A stretch of DNA of 64,000 nt from Clostridia bacterium (GTDB taxonomy: Bacteria; Bacillota; Clostridia; Oscillospirales; Acutalibacteraceae). The stretch is from NCBI GenBank assembly GCA_017473165.1, contig JAFUNA010000035.1:1-64000 (forward strand). The letters are read 5' to 3'. The position numbers were made by a program, and so were the translations under genes. The notes beneath the pieces are model-generated. The model worked only from the letters and a program-made list of their open reading frames with translations. It was not told where the DNA came from and searched no databases. Below are positions 1-7,223 of the stretch, piece after piece (position 1 is the stretch's first letter; each line of letters starts with the position of its first letter).

Positions 1-28
1 CTCGCCCTCTGAAAAGGGGGTGATGCGG

Positions 29-130
29 ATGCAGTATGTAACATATTCGGATTTGTTTCAATTCGCACTTGTTATTGTCGGCATAATCGGACTTGTTATA
101 TCAGCAGTCCGTGAGCATAAAAAGAAATAA
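29..130 (+). CDS. Holin-like type I toxin candidate (33 aa)
   Basis: The 33-residue peptide has a hydrophobic helix at about residues 10-25 (FQFALVIVGIIGLVIS) and a basic tail, REHKKK. This is the layout of the Firmicute Hol_Tox/TxpA-BsrG type of small membrane toxins, which insert into the membrane when overproduced. An unusually strong Shine-Dalgarno (AGGGGGTGAT, 15-24) precedes two in-frame ATGs at 23 and 29; the second has the better spacing. A perfect SigmaA promoter at 219-247 fires the opposite way and would make an antisense RNA across the 3' end, as in txpA/ratA. The toxin promoter lies left of the window. Toxicity is inferred from family resemblance only. Confidence 0.7.
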   Translation: MQYVTYSDLFQFALVIVGIIGLVISAVREHKKK

Positions 131-212
131 CCGCCCTGTCCCTGCAAAAGACGGCGGTTAAATCTTAAACCAAAGATTTTGAGGGCGTAACCGTCTATCG
201 GCTATGCCTTGC
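119..212 (-). ncRNA. Candidate antisense antitoxin RNA to the holin-like toxin
   Basis: Transcription from the minus-strand promoter at 219-247 would start near 212. It would run through a small hairpin (AAATCTT/AAGATTT, 160-179) and a 7-bp stem (AACCGCC/GGCGGTT, 129-159) that is followed on the minus strand by a U-rich run (TTTCTTTTT, about 119-128). That is an intrinsic-terminator layout. The predicted RNA of about 90 nt overlaps the last codons and 3' UTR of the toxin mRNA. Ends are inferred. Confidence 0.6.
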
Positions 213-218
213 ATCTTT

Positions 219-247
219 ATTATACGCAAATCAAACCGTGTTGTCAA
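219..247 (-). promoter_or_regulatory. Consensus SigmaA promoter for the antisense RNA
   Basis: On the minus strand, TTGACA (242-247), a 17-bp spacer and TATAAT (219-224) form a perfect match to both hexamers. No open reading frame follows in that direction, which points to an RNA product. Confidence 0.8.
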
Positions 248-321
248 GTGAATTAATTCATTGACGGCATAAAATCGATGTGATAAAATAGATTAAAATA
301 AAAATTTTCAGAGGTTATATT

Positions 322-1014
322 ATGGGAATTATTATAGGCGTTGGCGGCGGAAGATACTGCGATAACGAGGTGCTGCCGATTTTTGAACACATTGTTTCGC
401 TTGCAAAAAAGAAAAACCCGTCGGTTTTGTTTGTGCCCACCGCAGGGTTTGACGACATCAACGGCGACGAGCATATTTTCAGGCTATTTATCGGTCTGGG
501 CTGCAGCGTATCGGCTCTGCTTCTGACGGATAAAACCCTCACAAAAGAGGAAATCGAAGAAAAAATTCTTTCTGCCGATATCGTTTATGCGGGCGGCGGT
601 CACCTCAAATTCCTTATGGACACATGGAAGGAAACGGGTGCTGACGAAATCTTCAAAAAGGCATATGAAAAGGGCGTAATTCTTTCGGGCTACAGCTCGG
701 GCTCGATGTGCTGGTTTGCAGAGGGCTATGACGATTGTGACGTTGACCATAAGTTTATGTTTGTTGACTGTCTGGGACTTCTGCCCTTCAGCAACTGCCC
801 CCATTTTGAGGGCGGAAACTGGCCCGGCTATGCCGATGCAATCAAGGGCAGAAAATACTCGGGAATTGCTCTTGAAAACGGAGCGGCTCTTGTTTTTGAT
901 AACGGAAAATTTTACACCCTGCAGGGCAATGACGGCGGCGAGGTTTATTATCTTGATGCCGAAAAAAATCACGAAAAAATTCTTTTCAATGACCTCGAAA
1001 AGAACATAATATAA
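322..1014 (+). CDS. Peptidase S51 family protein (PepE/cyanophycinase-like)
   Basis: Peptidase family S51 is a flavodoxin-like serine peptidase family that includes dipeptidase E and cyanophycinase. The 230-residue protein starts with MGIIIGVGGGRY. The nucleophile motif GYSSGS lies at 123-128, with Ser125 as the likely nucleophile, and a PHF motif with the likely catalytic His is at 160-162. The substrate cannot be told from the sequence; aspartyl dipeptides are the family's usual target. No signal peptide, so cytosolic. It stands as a single gene and ends before a terminator at 1045-1085. Confidence 0.8.
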   Translation: MGIIIGVGGGRYCDNEVLPIFEHIVSLAKKKNPSVLFVPTAGFDDINGDEHIFRLFIGLGCSVSALLLTDKTLTKEEIEEKILSADIVYAGGGHLKFLMDTWKETGADEIFKKAYEKGVILSGYSSGSMCWFAEGYDDCDVDHKFMFVDCLGLLPFSNCPHFEGGNWPGYADAIKGRKYSGIALENGAALVFDNGKFYTLQGNDGGEVYYLDAEKNHEKILFNDLEKNII

Positions 1015-1044
1015 TGTATATTATATATAATACCTTATAGTATA

Positions 1045-1085
1045 AAACCGATTGGAAAAGCTGCACTTTTTCGGTCGGTTTTTTG
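1045..1085 (+). terminator. Rho-independent terminator after the S51 peptidase
   Basis: Stem AAACCGA/TCGGTTT (1045-1051 and 1075-1081) followed by a T run. Confidence 0.7.
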
Positions 1086-1172
1086 TTATATTTATCAAGG
1101 ATTTCGGGGCTTTTTCAGAGCAAAATGGAAATTTATTGAATAATTGCCGGTGAATCGGAATATACTTTTATT

Positions 1173-1220
1173 ACAGGCTGCGGTAAGCTTTGTTTGATTG
1201 CGGAAACAGCCTGTATTTTT
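1173..1220 (+). other. Hairpin in a long intergenic region
   Basis: The 504-bp gap between 1014 and 1519 holds the terminator at 1045, this 8-bp inverted repeat (ACAGGCTG at 1173-1180 and CAGCCTGT at 1207-1214, then a T run) and the promoter at 1406-1434. The T run suggests a second terminator or the end of a short transcript. No open reading frame in the gap has a ribosome site. Confidence 0.4.
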
Positions 1221-1405
1221 GCAATTTGGAAAAATGTAACCGATTTTTACGCTTTTGTAACCATTTGTAACTTTTTCTGTTTTTCACAAAGAAATTCCCT
1301 CTTTTTGGCAAAAACCGCCCTGTTTCACAGAGTAGGTTAGTTCTCAAACAGCAAAAAGCGTCAGAAATGTTGTGCAAAGTTAACAAAATTTTATTCTCGG
1401 CAAAT

Positions 1406-1434
1406 TTGACAAATCGGTTTTTTGTCAATATAAT
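1406..1434 (+). promoter_or_regulatory. SigmaA promoter with an overlapping palindrome, upstream of the 3D protein
   Basis: TTGACA (1406-1411), 17-bp spacer, TATAAT (1429-1434). TTGACAAA (1406-1413) and TTTGTCAA (1421-1428) form an 8-bp inverted repeat covering the -35 and the spacer, so a dimeric repressor could bind there. The binding protein is unknown. Confidence 0.7.
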
Positions 1435-1518
1435 GACACCCGTTGCAAAAGGAAATCGAGGTTTCGCCCCTAATCGGACATCCAAAAAAACTACTAATGC
1501 ACAAATAAGGAGATTATT

Positions 1519-2469
1519 ATGATTACAAATTCTAAATCCGTAAGCATGAAATCCCGCAAAATCAGTTTCAGAATTGTTTCATTGATTGCTGCTGTTGCAG
1601 TTGCATTTTCGGCAATTGTTTCAACGCTCGTTTTTGCAGGAGCTTACACAAGAAATGATGCTGACGGAAAAGAAACCGGCAAAGGCACGTCGGTGAGCAG
1701 CTTTGACGGAATTACCGAAAAGCTCTGCGTTGCAAAGAGTAACGTATGCAATGCACTTGCAAAGGCAGGCATTGATGTTGACGAAGATGTGATTGTTCCC
1801 GTTTTCGAAAAAAATGCAAACGGCTTTGCTCAACTCAAATTCACCAAGGTCAGATATGAAATCAGAGAAGAAGTTATCAGCATAAAATATGAAACCGAAA
1901 CAGTTTATTCGGATGATATGTTTGTTGACGACAGTGAAATCGTAACCAAAGGCGAAAACGGCGAAAAGGTTATTGTTCACAAAGAAAAATATGTTGACGG
2001 AAAGCTTGTTGAATCTGCAGTGCAGAAGGAAACGGTTAACAAGGAGCCCGTTAACGAGGTTAAAAAGGTTGGCACAAAGAAGCGTGAAGTTCTTTCGGCT
2101 TACAAAAACACCGTTCAGCCCATGTCAGAGCTTGAAGTGCCCGCTGACCTTAAGCTTGACGCAAACGGAATCCCCGTTGACTATAAATACTGCGTTGAGG
2201 GTAAGGCGACTGCTTATACAGGCGACCTCGCAACAGCATCGGGAAGAAAGCCCATGCCCGGTCACATTGCAGTTGACCCCAGAGAATTCCCCTACGGAAC
2301 AGAGCTTTATGTTGTTTCGGCAGACGGCAGCTATGTTTACGGCTACTGCGTTGCTGCAGACACGGGCGGATTTGTTAAAATGGGCAACACAGACATTGAC
2401 CTCTACATGGATAACAGAGATATGTGCTATGACTGGGGCAACAGAGGCGTAAAGATTTACGTTCTTTAA
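1519..2469 (+). CDS. Secreted G5 and 3D domain protein (YabE/Rpf-like)
   Basis: Likely a cell-wall-active protein. The 316 residues hold an N-terminal membrane or signal segment (about 18-42), a G5 domain (about 112-195, rich in paired Glu/Val/Thr strands and including the GEKVIVHKEKYVDG stretch), and a C-terminal 3D domain (about 220-316). In the 3D domain the conserved aspartates are visible in IAVDPREFPYG, ADTGG and DIDLYMD. The 3D fold resembles the MltA/double-psi barrel of lytic transglycosylases and occurs in YabE and resuscitation-promoting-factor-like proteins. It has its own strong promoter and a terminator at 2487-2525. Enzymatic activity is inferred. Confidence 0.85.
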   Translation: MITNSKSVSMKSRKISFRIVSLIAAVAVAFSAIVSTLVFAGAYTRNDADGKETGKGTSVSSFDGITEKLCVAKSNVCNALAKAGIDVDEDVIVPVFEKNANGFAQLKFTKVRYEIREEVISIKYETETVYSDDMFVDDSEIVTKGENGEKVIVHKEKYVDGKLVESAVQKETVNKEPVNEVKKVGTKKREVLSAYKNTVQPMSELEVPADLKLDANGIPVDYKYCVEGKATAYTGDLATASGRKPMPGHIAVDPREFPYGTELYVVSADGSYVYGYCVAADTGGFVKMGNTDIDLYMDNRDMCYDWGNRGVKIYVL

Positions 2470-2486
2470 TTAAATTTCATTTTCAG

Positions 2487-2525
2487 ACATCCTGCCAATT
2501 TTGTATGGCGGGATGTTGTTTTTTG
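2487..2525 (+). terminator. Terminator after the 3D protein gene
   Basis: Perfect 10-bp stem ACATCCTGCC/GGCGGGATGT (2487-2496, 2507-2516), then a T-rich tract. Confidence 0.85.
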
Positions 2526-2581
2526 TATGAAATTGCTCTAAAACATCGAAAAATGTTTATAATAAATATAAGATTTATACA

Positions 2582-2610
2582 TTGACTTTTTTGAGCTTTG
2601 AAATTAAACT
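2582..2610 (+). promoter_or_regulatory. SigmaA promoter for the structured RNA candidate
   Basis: TTGACT (2582-2587), 17-bp spacer, TAAACT (2605-2610). No coding start follows for more than 400 bp. Confidence 0.55.
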
Positions 2611-2616
2611 AATAGG

Positions 2617-2779
2617 CATGAGAGAACTTGTGCTAAGTGTCTTGGAACGTATTCGGCAGAAATGCCGGGTACAAAAGGGATAGGAGAAGCGCAGTGTCAC
2701 GGAGTTGGGCCGAAAAGGTTTGATTGCATTGCACTTCTTCCTGAAACCCCTTTTCAGACGCACACAAGCTTTATTTTTT
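2617..2779 (+). ncRNA. Structured non-coding RNA candidate, rod-like (6S RNA-like?)
   Basis: After the promoter at 2582-2610 about 160 nt fold into one long irregular hairpin. CTTGTG pairs with CACAAG, GTGTCT with AGACGC, AAAAGGG (2673-2679) with CCCTTTT (2747-2753), and AGGAGAAGCGCAGTG with CATTGCACTTCTTCCT. A lateral bulge carries a small GAAA-tetraloop hairpin (CGGCA/TGCCG, 2654-2667). The closing stem runs into TTTATTTTTT, serving as the terminator. Size and rod shape recall 6S RNA, but no diagnostic primary motif was recognised. It lacks the SRP tetraloop region and the RNase P and tmRNA signatures. The rest of the gap to 3065 holds only small stems (2831-2845; ACAAATC/GATTTGT, 2849-2871; TTTTGACC/GGTCAAAA, about 2921-2976). 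Confidence 0.5.
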
Positions 2780-2991
2780 GCAGAGTATCTGCGGAGTAAT
2801 TTTGCATAAAATAATAATGCGGAGATTGTTTCTCCGTCTGAATGCTCAACAAATCGGAGTGTCGGATTTGTGTAGCACAAAATTCAACTTTTTCTATAGG
2901 CAATTTCAACAAAACAAGATTTTTTGACCGCCCTCACTTTGGCCGACAAGCCGAATTATTGCCGTAAAGGTCAAAACTGTGTTTAAAAATG

Positions 2992-3019
2992 TTGACGAAG
3001 CGAAGTTTTATGATATAAT
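2992..3019 (+). promoter_or_regulatory. SigmaA promoter of the HPr gene
   Basis: TTGACG (2992-2997), 16-bp spacer, TATAAT (3014-3019), about 45 bp before the start codon. Confidence 0.7.
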
Positions 3020-3064
3020 ATGTAATATGTTAAAGCGAAATTTTTCATTTGGGAGATATATATT

Positions 3065-3328
3065 ATGTACGTAAAAGATGTAACAGTTCAGAATCAGGTA
3101 GGTCTTCATGCACGCCCCGCAACTTTCTTCATTCAGAAGGCTAACGAATTCAAGTCATCAATCTGGGTTGAGAAGGAAGAACGCAGAGTTAACGCAAAGA
3201 GCCTTCTCGGTGTTCTTTCACTCGGCATCATGGGCGGCACAAGCATCAGAATCATCGCAGGCGGTCCCGATGAGGAGCAGGCTGTTGATGAGCTTGTAAA
3301 GCTTGTTGATTCAGGCTTTGCCGAATAA
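3065..3328 (+). CDS. ptsH: Phosphocarrier protein HPr
   Basis: HPr carries phosphate from enzyme I to the sugar-specific EIIA proteins of the PTS, and in Firmicutes it also signals to CcpA. This 87-residue protein has the active-site motif GLHARPA with His15. The regulatory site is Ser46 in NAKSLLGV, the target of HPr kinase. The presence of His15 excludes the paralogue Crh, which has Gln there. The gene stands alone with its own promoter and terminator; ptsI is not in the window. A GGGAG ribosome site precedes the ATG. Confidence 0.93.
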   Translation: MYVKDVTVQNQVGLHARPATFFIQKANEFKSSIWVEKEERRVNAKSLLGVLSLGIMGGTSIRIIAGGPDEEQAVDELVKLVDSGFAE

Positions 3329-3345
3329 TCAGAATAATTAAAACA

Positions 3346-3384
3346 GGCTTGTATGAGTTTTTTGCTCATACAAGCCATTTTTAT
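3346..3384 (+). terminator. Terminator after ptsH
   Basis: Perfect 12-bp stem GGCTTGTATGAG/CTCATACAAGCC (3346-3357, 3365-3376) with a T tract. It sits between convergent genes. Confidence 0.85.
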
Positions 3385-3935
3385 TTCACGGTATAATCAC
3401 ATTTGTTTCTTATATCAAATGCTTCAAAATAGCGGTCTTCAAGCGGAATCCATTTGCTTTTAAAAATCTCAAGTCCGTCTTTTCCGTTGCGTTTTTCAAT
3501 GCGTTCAAGGCGGGTTTCAAGGTCTGCTTCAAGAAATATCTTCAAATCATAAATATCGGGAATTTCGGGATGCAGGGCATATGCACCCTCAACAATAACA
3601 GGCTTTTGAGGATTAATGACCGCCTCGCCGTCAAAAGCCCCTTTTTTGCAACTGAAAATGCGATATCTGAATTCTCTGTCGCTTTTTATTCCCGCTGCAA
3701 CCTCATTGACAAAACGCTCAAAATGAACGTTTCCGCCGGGCTTTGAGAGCCTTTCTGCGGTACGCATTTCGAGGGGCAGGAAGAAATCGTCCATGTGGAT
3801 TATCTGCATATCAAAACGCTCCGCAAGCTCTGCGGCAAGGGTTGTTTTGCCCGAAGCACAGCAGCCGTCGATTGCAATAACTGCGTTTGGCTTTGCGGAA
3901 AGTATTTCTTCAATTTTGTTAATTGCTTTTTTCAT
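3381..3935 (-). CDS. Uridine kinase-like P-loop NTPase
   Basis: A small nucleoside/nucleotide-kinase-type protein of 184 residues. The Walker A loop GCCASGKTT is at 24-32. HMDDFFLP follows at about 46-53, a typical acidic substrate-binding segment of the uridine kinase/phosphoribulokinase group. A VIVEGAYALHPEI segment and a lid-type ETRLERIEKRNG region come later. This supports phosphorylation of a nucleoside or related small molecule; the exact substrate is not readable. It is shorter than Udk (about 210), so it may be a divergent relative. It ends against the ptsH terminator. Confidence 0.7.
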   Translation of the reverse strand: MKKAINKIEEILSAKPNAVIAIDGCCASGKTTLAAELAERFDMQIIHMDDFFLPLEMRTAERLSKPGGNVHFERFVNEVAAGIKSDREFRYRIFSCKKGAFDGEAVINPQKPVIVEGAYALHPEIPDIYDLKIFLEADLETRLERIEKRNGKDGLEIFKSKWIPLEDRYFEAFDIRNKCDYTVK

Positions 3936-3946
3936 ATCTCACCGTA

Positions 3947-3973
3947 AAAAGCCCCGACAATCGTCAGGGCTTT
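3947..3973 (-). terminator. Terminator of the GPH transporter gene
   Basis: Read on the minus strand, AAAGCCCTGAC pairs with GTCGGGGCTTT, followed by TTTAC. Confidence 0.75.
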
Positions 3974-3980
3974 AAGCTTT

Positions 3981-5534
3981 TTATTTTGTTTCTTCTGTGC
4001 CTGCCTGCTCGTTAAATTCTTTAACTTCAGCAGCGATGGCTTTACGTCTCTCACGGAGTTCCATATACATTCTGTCTCTCTTCTCGCCCTGAAGGTCATA
4101 GAAGAGCTGAGGAATGATGCTGAGAGCACCTGTAACAACAGGAAGGAGAGTACACATAAAGAAGAGTGCGTAGCGTGCTTCGGCAGTCTGAGCACCCTGA
4201 TTCTTGGTGTTATCGTATCCGAATGCCTTGAAGAGAAGGGGCTGAGCAAAGTTCTTGACAGTATGAACCATCTTGGTAACAAGACCCTTTGCAACGCCTG
4301 TCATACCTTCTGAACGGAAACCGTTCTTCCATTCGCCGTAGTCGATGGCTTCGTTTCTCATTTCTTCGGGGATAACCTTTCTGATACCCCAGAAGAACAT
4401 CCAGATTGTTTCGCGGAGCATGAACGAGGGAATCATGACTGCAAGGCTTTCATAACCCGGCTTTCCGCCGACCTTGATGAATTTACCTGCGGCATAAACG
4501 CCGAGCATGAGAACGCTGTCAACATGAGAACCTGCAATCCAGAGAGCCTTTGTTGAGAACTTGGAACGTGCCCAGGGAACGTATGAATAAGAAATGGGTG
4601 AAACAACCGCACCGGGAATACCAACGATTGTTGCCATTGATGCAAGGTTGAGAACTTCGATGTAGTAAAGGTTTGTGCCCGAATTGAGGCTGAATGCACC
4701 GAGGAACTCGGAAAGAGTGATAAGGAGCAGGGGTTTGTTTGTAATAACCGACTTGACGCCGCTGAAAATACTGGGTTTATCGATGGTCTGCATAACTCTT
4801 TCTTTTGCAACGAATGCATAGAAGAGAGCAAAGAGACCGGATACAACAGCGGTGATAACGCCGCCGAGAACGAACATTCTGTTATAGCCGGACTGATACA
4901 TTTCAGGATTTGTGGTTTGCAGAATATCGTTTGCGGGACTGTTGATGTAGAGGTCGATTAAAAGACCCATAAGAATTTCGGGAGCTTTTTCAACAAAGCC
5001 GGAAAGAAGGTTGGCCGAAGTAATCAGTCGTGTTCTGTCGATAATGTTGGGTGTGATTGTTGAGGTCATACCCTGACGAACGATGGAGATAAGCGAACCT
5101 GCAAGATTCTGGAAAATCTGGAGAAGCAGGAAAATCGAGAATTTCGGTATGTTGCTTCCGATACCGTCGGTTCCCATGAATACGGGAAGTGCCCAGAAAA
5201 GAACGGTGAGAAAAACACCCGGAATGGCGTAAATAACAAGCCAGGGCTTGAATTTACCCCAACGTGTACGGGTTCTGTCAACAATCGATGCAAGGAAAAG
5301 GTCGTTGATGATATCCCAAACACCGATAACAGCGTTGGTGATTGACAGCAGAACAAGGTCGATTTTGAGGATGTTCATTTTGAAAACATCGTCATATTTA
5401 CCAATGTTAAAGCTTTGAGCGATATCATCGAGTATGTATGCGAAGGTTTCTTTTGAGCCGACGTAACGTCTGTCCTTGGGGACAGCGGACGGAGCTTTTT
5501 CTTCAAGAACCTTAGCGGTTGACTCAGATGCCAT
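3981..5534 (-). CDS. GPH-type (glycoside-pentoside-hexuronide) cation symporter
   Basis: A major-facilitator transporter of 517 residues with about 12 hydrophobic segments. The family signature reads NDLFLASIVDRTRTRWGKFK, the usual GPH loop 2-3 motif that normally couples sugar uptake to Na+ or H+. The start is set at ATG 5534 because AAGGAG lies 8 bp upstream; an ATG ten codons earlier lacks a ribosome site. Both termini are charged and cytosolic. No sugar hydrolase is adjacent, so the substrate is open. A SigmaA promoter is at 5568-5596. Confidence 0.8.
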   Translation of the reverse strand: MASESTAKVLEEKAPSAVPKDRRYVGSKETFAYILDDIAQSFNIGKYDDVFKMNILKIDLVLLSITNAVIGVWDIINDLFLASIVDRTRTRWGKFKPWLVIYAIPGVFLTVLFWALPVFMGTDGIGSNIPKFSIFLLLQIFQNLAGSLISIVRQGMTSTITPNIIDRTRLITSANLLSGFVEKAPEILMGLLIDLYINSPANDILQTTNPEMYQSGYNRMFVLGGVITAVVSGLFALFYAFVAKERVMQTIDKPSIFSGVKSVITNKPLLLITLSEFLGAFSLNSGTNLYYIEVLNLASMATIVGIPGAVVSPISYSYVPWARSKFSTKALWIAGSHVDSVLMLGVYAAGKFIKVGGKPGYESLAVMIPSFMLRETIWMFFWGIRKVIPEEMRNEAIDYGEWKNGFRSEGMTGVAKGLVTKMVHTVKNFAQPLLFKAFGYDNTKNQGAQTAEARYALFFMCTLLPVVTGALSIIPQLFYDLQGEKRDRMYMELRERRKAIAAEVKEFNEQAGTEETK

Positions 5535-5567
5535 GAAATCTCTCCTTATAAATATAATATTCAAGCT

Positions 5568-5596
5568 ATTTTAACACACTGTTAATGCTTTTTCAA
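5568..5596 (-). promoter_or_regulatory. SigmaA promoter of the GPH transporter
   Basis: On the minus strand: TTGAAA (5591-5596), 17-bp spacer, TAAAAT (5568-5573). Confidence 0.65.
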
Positions 5597-5660
5597 TACC
5601 GCAATATTTTTTTATGAATTCTATACAGTAAACGTCATGTTTTTTTGGTTATAAAGTCAA

Positions 5661-5687
5661 AAAAAGAGCAGGCCGTGAAGCCTGCTC
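5661..5687 (-). terminator. Terminator of the uracil/xanthine permease gene
   Basis: Stem GAGCAGGC/GCCTGCTC (5666-5673, 5680-5687), T run on the minus strand. Confidence 0.8.
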
Positions 5688-5709
5688 CCCGATAAATCTC
5701 AATTAAGAA

Positions 5710-7101
5710 TTAAACCTTGAAATTAACGGACTTGTCGCCCTTTTCGTCGGTGCCGAATTCATAATCCTTGCCGGGAAGGACAGCGTTGAGGATAATGCCC
5801 ACAAGAGCACCTACTGCAAGACCCGAAAGGCTGATTGTAACCGAGCCGACGGGAATCTGGATAGCACCTGCGTAGTTGATACCGATTGAAAGAACAAGGA
5901 TAAGAGCGGCAATGATAACGTTTCTTGTGTTTTCAAAGTTAACCTTGTTTTCAACAACATTGCGTACGCCGACTGCGGAAATCATACCGTAAAGAACAAG
6001 CGAAGCACCGCCGATTGTTGCGGTGGGCATAAGGCTTACGAGAGCGGCAAACTTGGGTGAGAAGGAAACAAGGATTGCAAGGTAAGCGGCAATTCTTACA
6101 ACCTTGGGATCGAATACTTTTGAGAGCGAAAGAACGCCTGTGTTTTCGCCGTAGGTTGTGTTTGCGGGTGCACCGAAGAGAGATGCGATTGTTGTTGCAA
6201 GACCGTCGCCGAGAAGAGTTCTGTGAAGACCGGGGTCGGCAATGTAGTTTCTCTTGCAGGTGGAGCTGATTGCGGAAATGTCGCCGATGTGCTCAACCAT
6301 TGTTGCAAGCGAAATGGGCATGATTGTGATAACGGCACTTACAAGGAGATTCTTGTCAAAATCGCCCGCAAGAAGTCCGAAAACGGTATCCTTCATATGG
6401 AAGGGAAGACCGATCCATTCAGCAGTCTTGAAAGCCTCAAGCTTTGCGGGGTCAAGGGTTTCCATTACACCTGTGAAGTGGAGGATAACCGCAATGAGTG
6501 ATGAGCCGAGAACGCCGAGCATGATGGGAACAATCTTTATCATGCCCTTGCCCCAGATGTTGCAGCCGATGATGATTGCGATTGCAATAACGGCAACAAG
6601 CCAGTTTGCGGAGCAGTTGGAGATTGCGCTTGATGAAAGGGTAAGACCGATTGCGATGATGATGGGACCCGTTACGATGGGCGGGAAGAATTTCATAACC
6701 TTCTTTGCGCCGAAGGCTTTGATGAGGGCTGCGAGCACAAGGTAGAGAAGACCTGCACAGGCAACGCCGAAGCAAGCGTAGGGAAGAAGGCTGTAGTCAT
6801 TAATTGCGTTTCCTGCTTCGTCGGTGCCGATGGCTGTTATTGCAGCGTAGCCGCCGATGAAAGCGAAGGATGAGCCGAGGAATGCGGGAACCTTGCCTTT
6901 TGCGAGCAGATGGAAGAGGAGAGTGCCCAGACCTGCAAAGAGCAGAGTTGCCGAAACGCTCAAGCCTGTGAGAGCGGGAACAAGAACCGTTGCACCGAAC
7001 ATGGCGAACATATGCTGAACACCGAGCAGACCCATTTTGGGATAACCGAGTTGTTTGGCATCATAGATTCCGTCGCCGAGATCAAATTTTTTCTTTGACA
7101 T
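5710..7101 (-). CDS. Uracil-xanthine permease (NCS2 family)
   Basis: A nucleobase:proton symporter of the NCS2/UraA family, 463 residues and rich in transmembrane segments. The N-terminal segment GLLGVQHMFAMFGATVLVP is the family's conserved entry. The substrate-region motif GENTGVLSLSKV lies near residues 320-331, the position of the QNxGxxxxT signature. Uracil is favoured over xanthine because of the close resemblance to UraA/PyrP, but specificity is not proven. A strong AGGAGG site precedes the start. The upstream region shows no clear purine riboswitch or PyrR attenuator. The gene stands alone. Confidence 0.88.
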   Translation of the reverse strand: MSKKKFDLGDGIYDAKQLGYPKMGLLGVQHMFAMFGATVLVPALTGLSVSATLLFAGLGTLLFHLLAKGKVPAFLGSSFAFIGGYAAITAIGTDEAGNAINDYSLLPYACFGVACAGLLYLVLAALIKAFGAKKVMKFFPPIVTGPIIIAIGLTLSSSAISNCSANWLVAVIAIAIIIGCNIWGKGMIKIVPIMLGVLGSSLIAVILHFTGVMETLDPAKLEAFKTAEWIGLPFHMKDTVFGLLAGDFDKNLLVSAVITIMPISLATMVEHIGDISAISSTCKRNYIADPGLHRTLLGDGLATTIASLFGAPANTTYGENTGVLSLSKVFDPKVVRIAAYLAILVSFSPKFAALVSLMPTATIGGASLVLYGMISAVGVRNVVENKVNFENTRNVIIAALILVLSIGINYAGAIQIPVGSVTISLSGLAVGALVGIILNAVLPGKDYEFGTDEKGDKSVNFKV

Positions 7102-7184
7102 TTTTTCAACCTCCTGAATTTTTTGTCATATCCACTCTAACATATTATGAACGGTTTGTAAAGAAAAAAACGGACAAAATTCAA

Positions 7185-7215
7185 CAAAAAAGCTGCATCC
7201 TGTTAAGAATGCAGC
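7185..7215 (-). terminator. Terminator of the acyltransferase gene
   Basis: Stem GCTGCAT/ATGCAGC (7192-7198, 7209-7215), followed on the minus strand by a T run. Confidence 0.7.
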
Positions 7216-7223
7216 CGAATGTT

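Noticed and set aside
1171..1485. Open frame of 104 codons on the minus strand upstream of the 3D gene
   Set aside because: No ribosome site, Lys/Arg/Phe-biased composition from AT-rich DNA, and it crosses a strong plus-strand promoter.
2575..2880. Open frame of 101 codons on the minus strand
   Set aside because: It lies over the structured RNA candidate, has no ribosome site and no protein-like composition; treated as a shadow.
3065..3328. Crh instead of HPr
   Set aside because: His15 is present; Crh proteins carry Gln there.
7102..7223. Purine or PyrR-type riboswitch before the uracil/xanthine permease
   Set aside because: The upstream segment is about 100 bp, AT-rich and without the paired stems or conserved junction bases.
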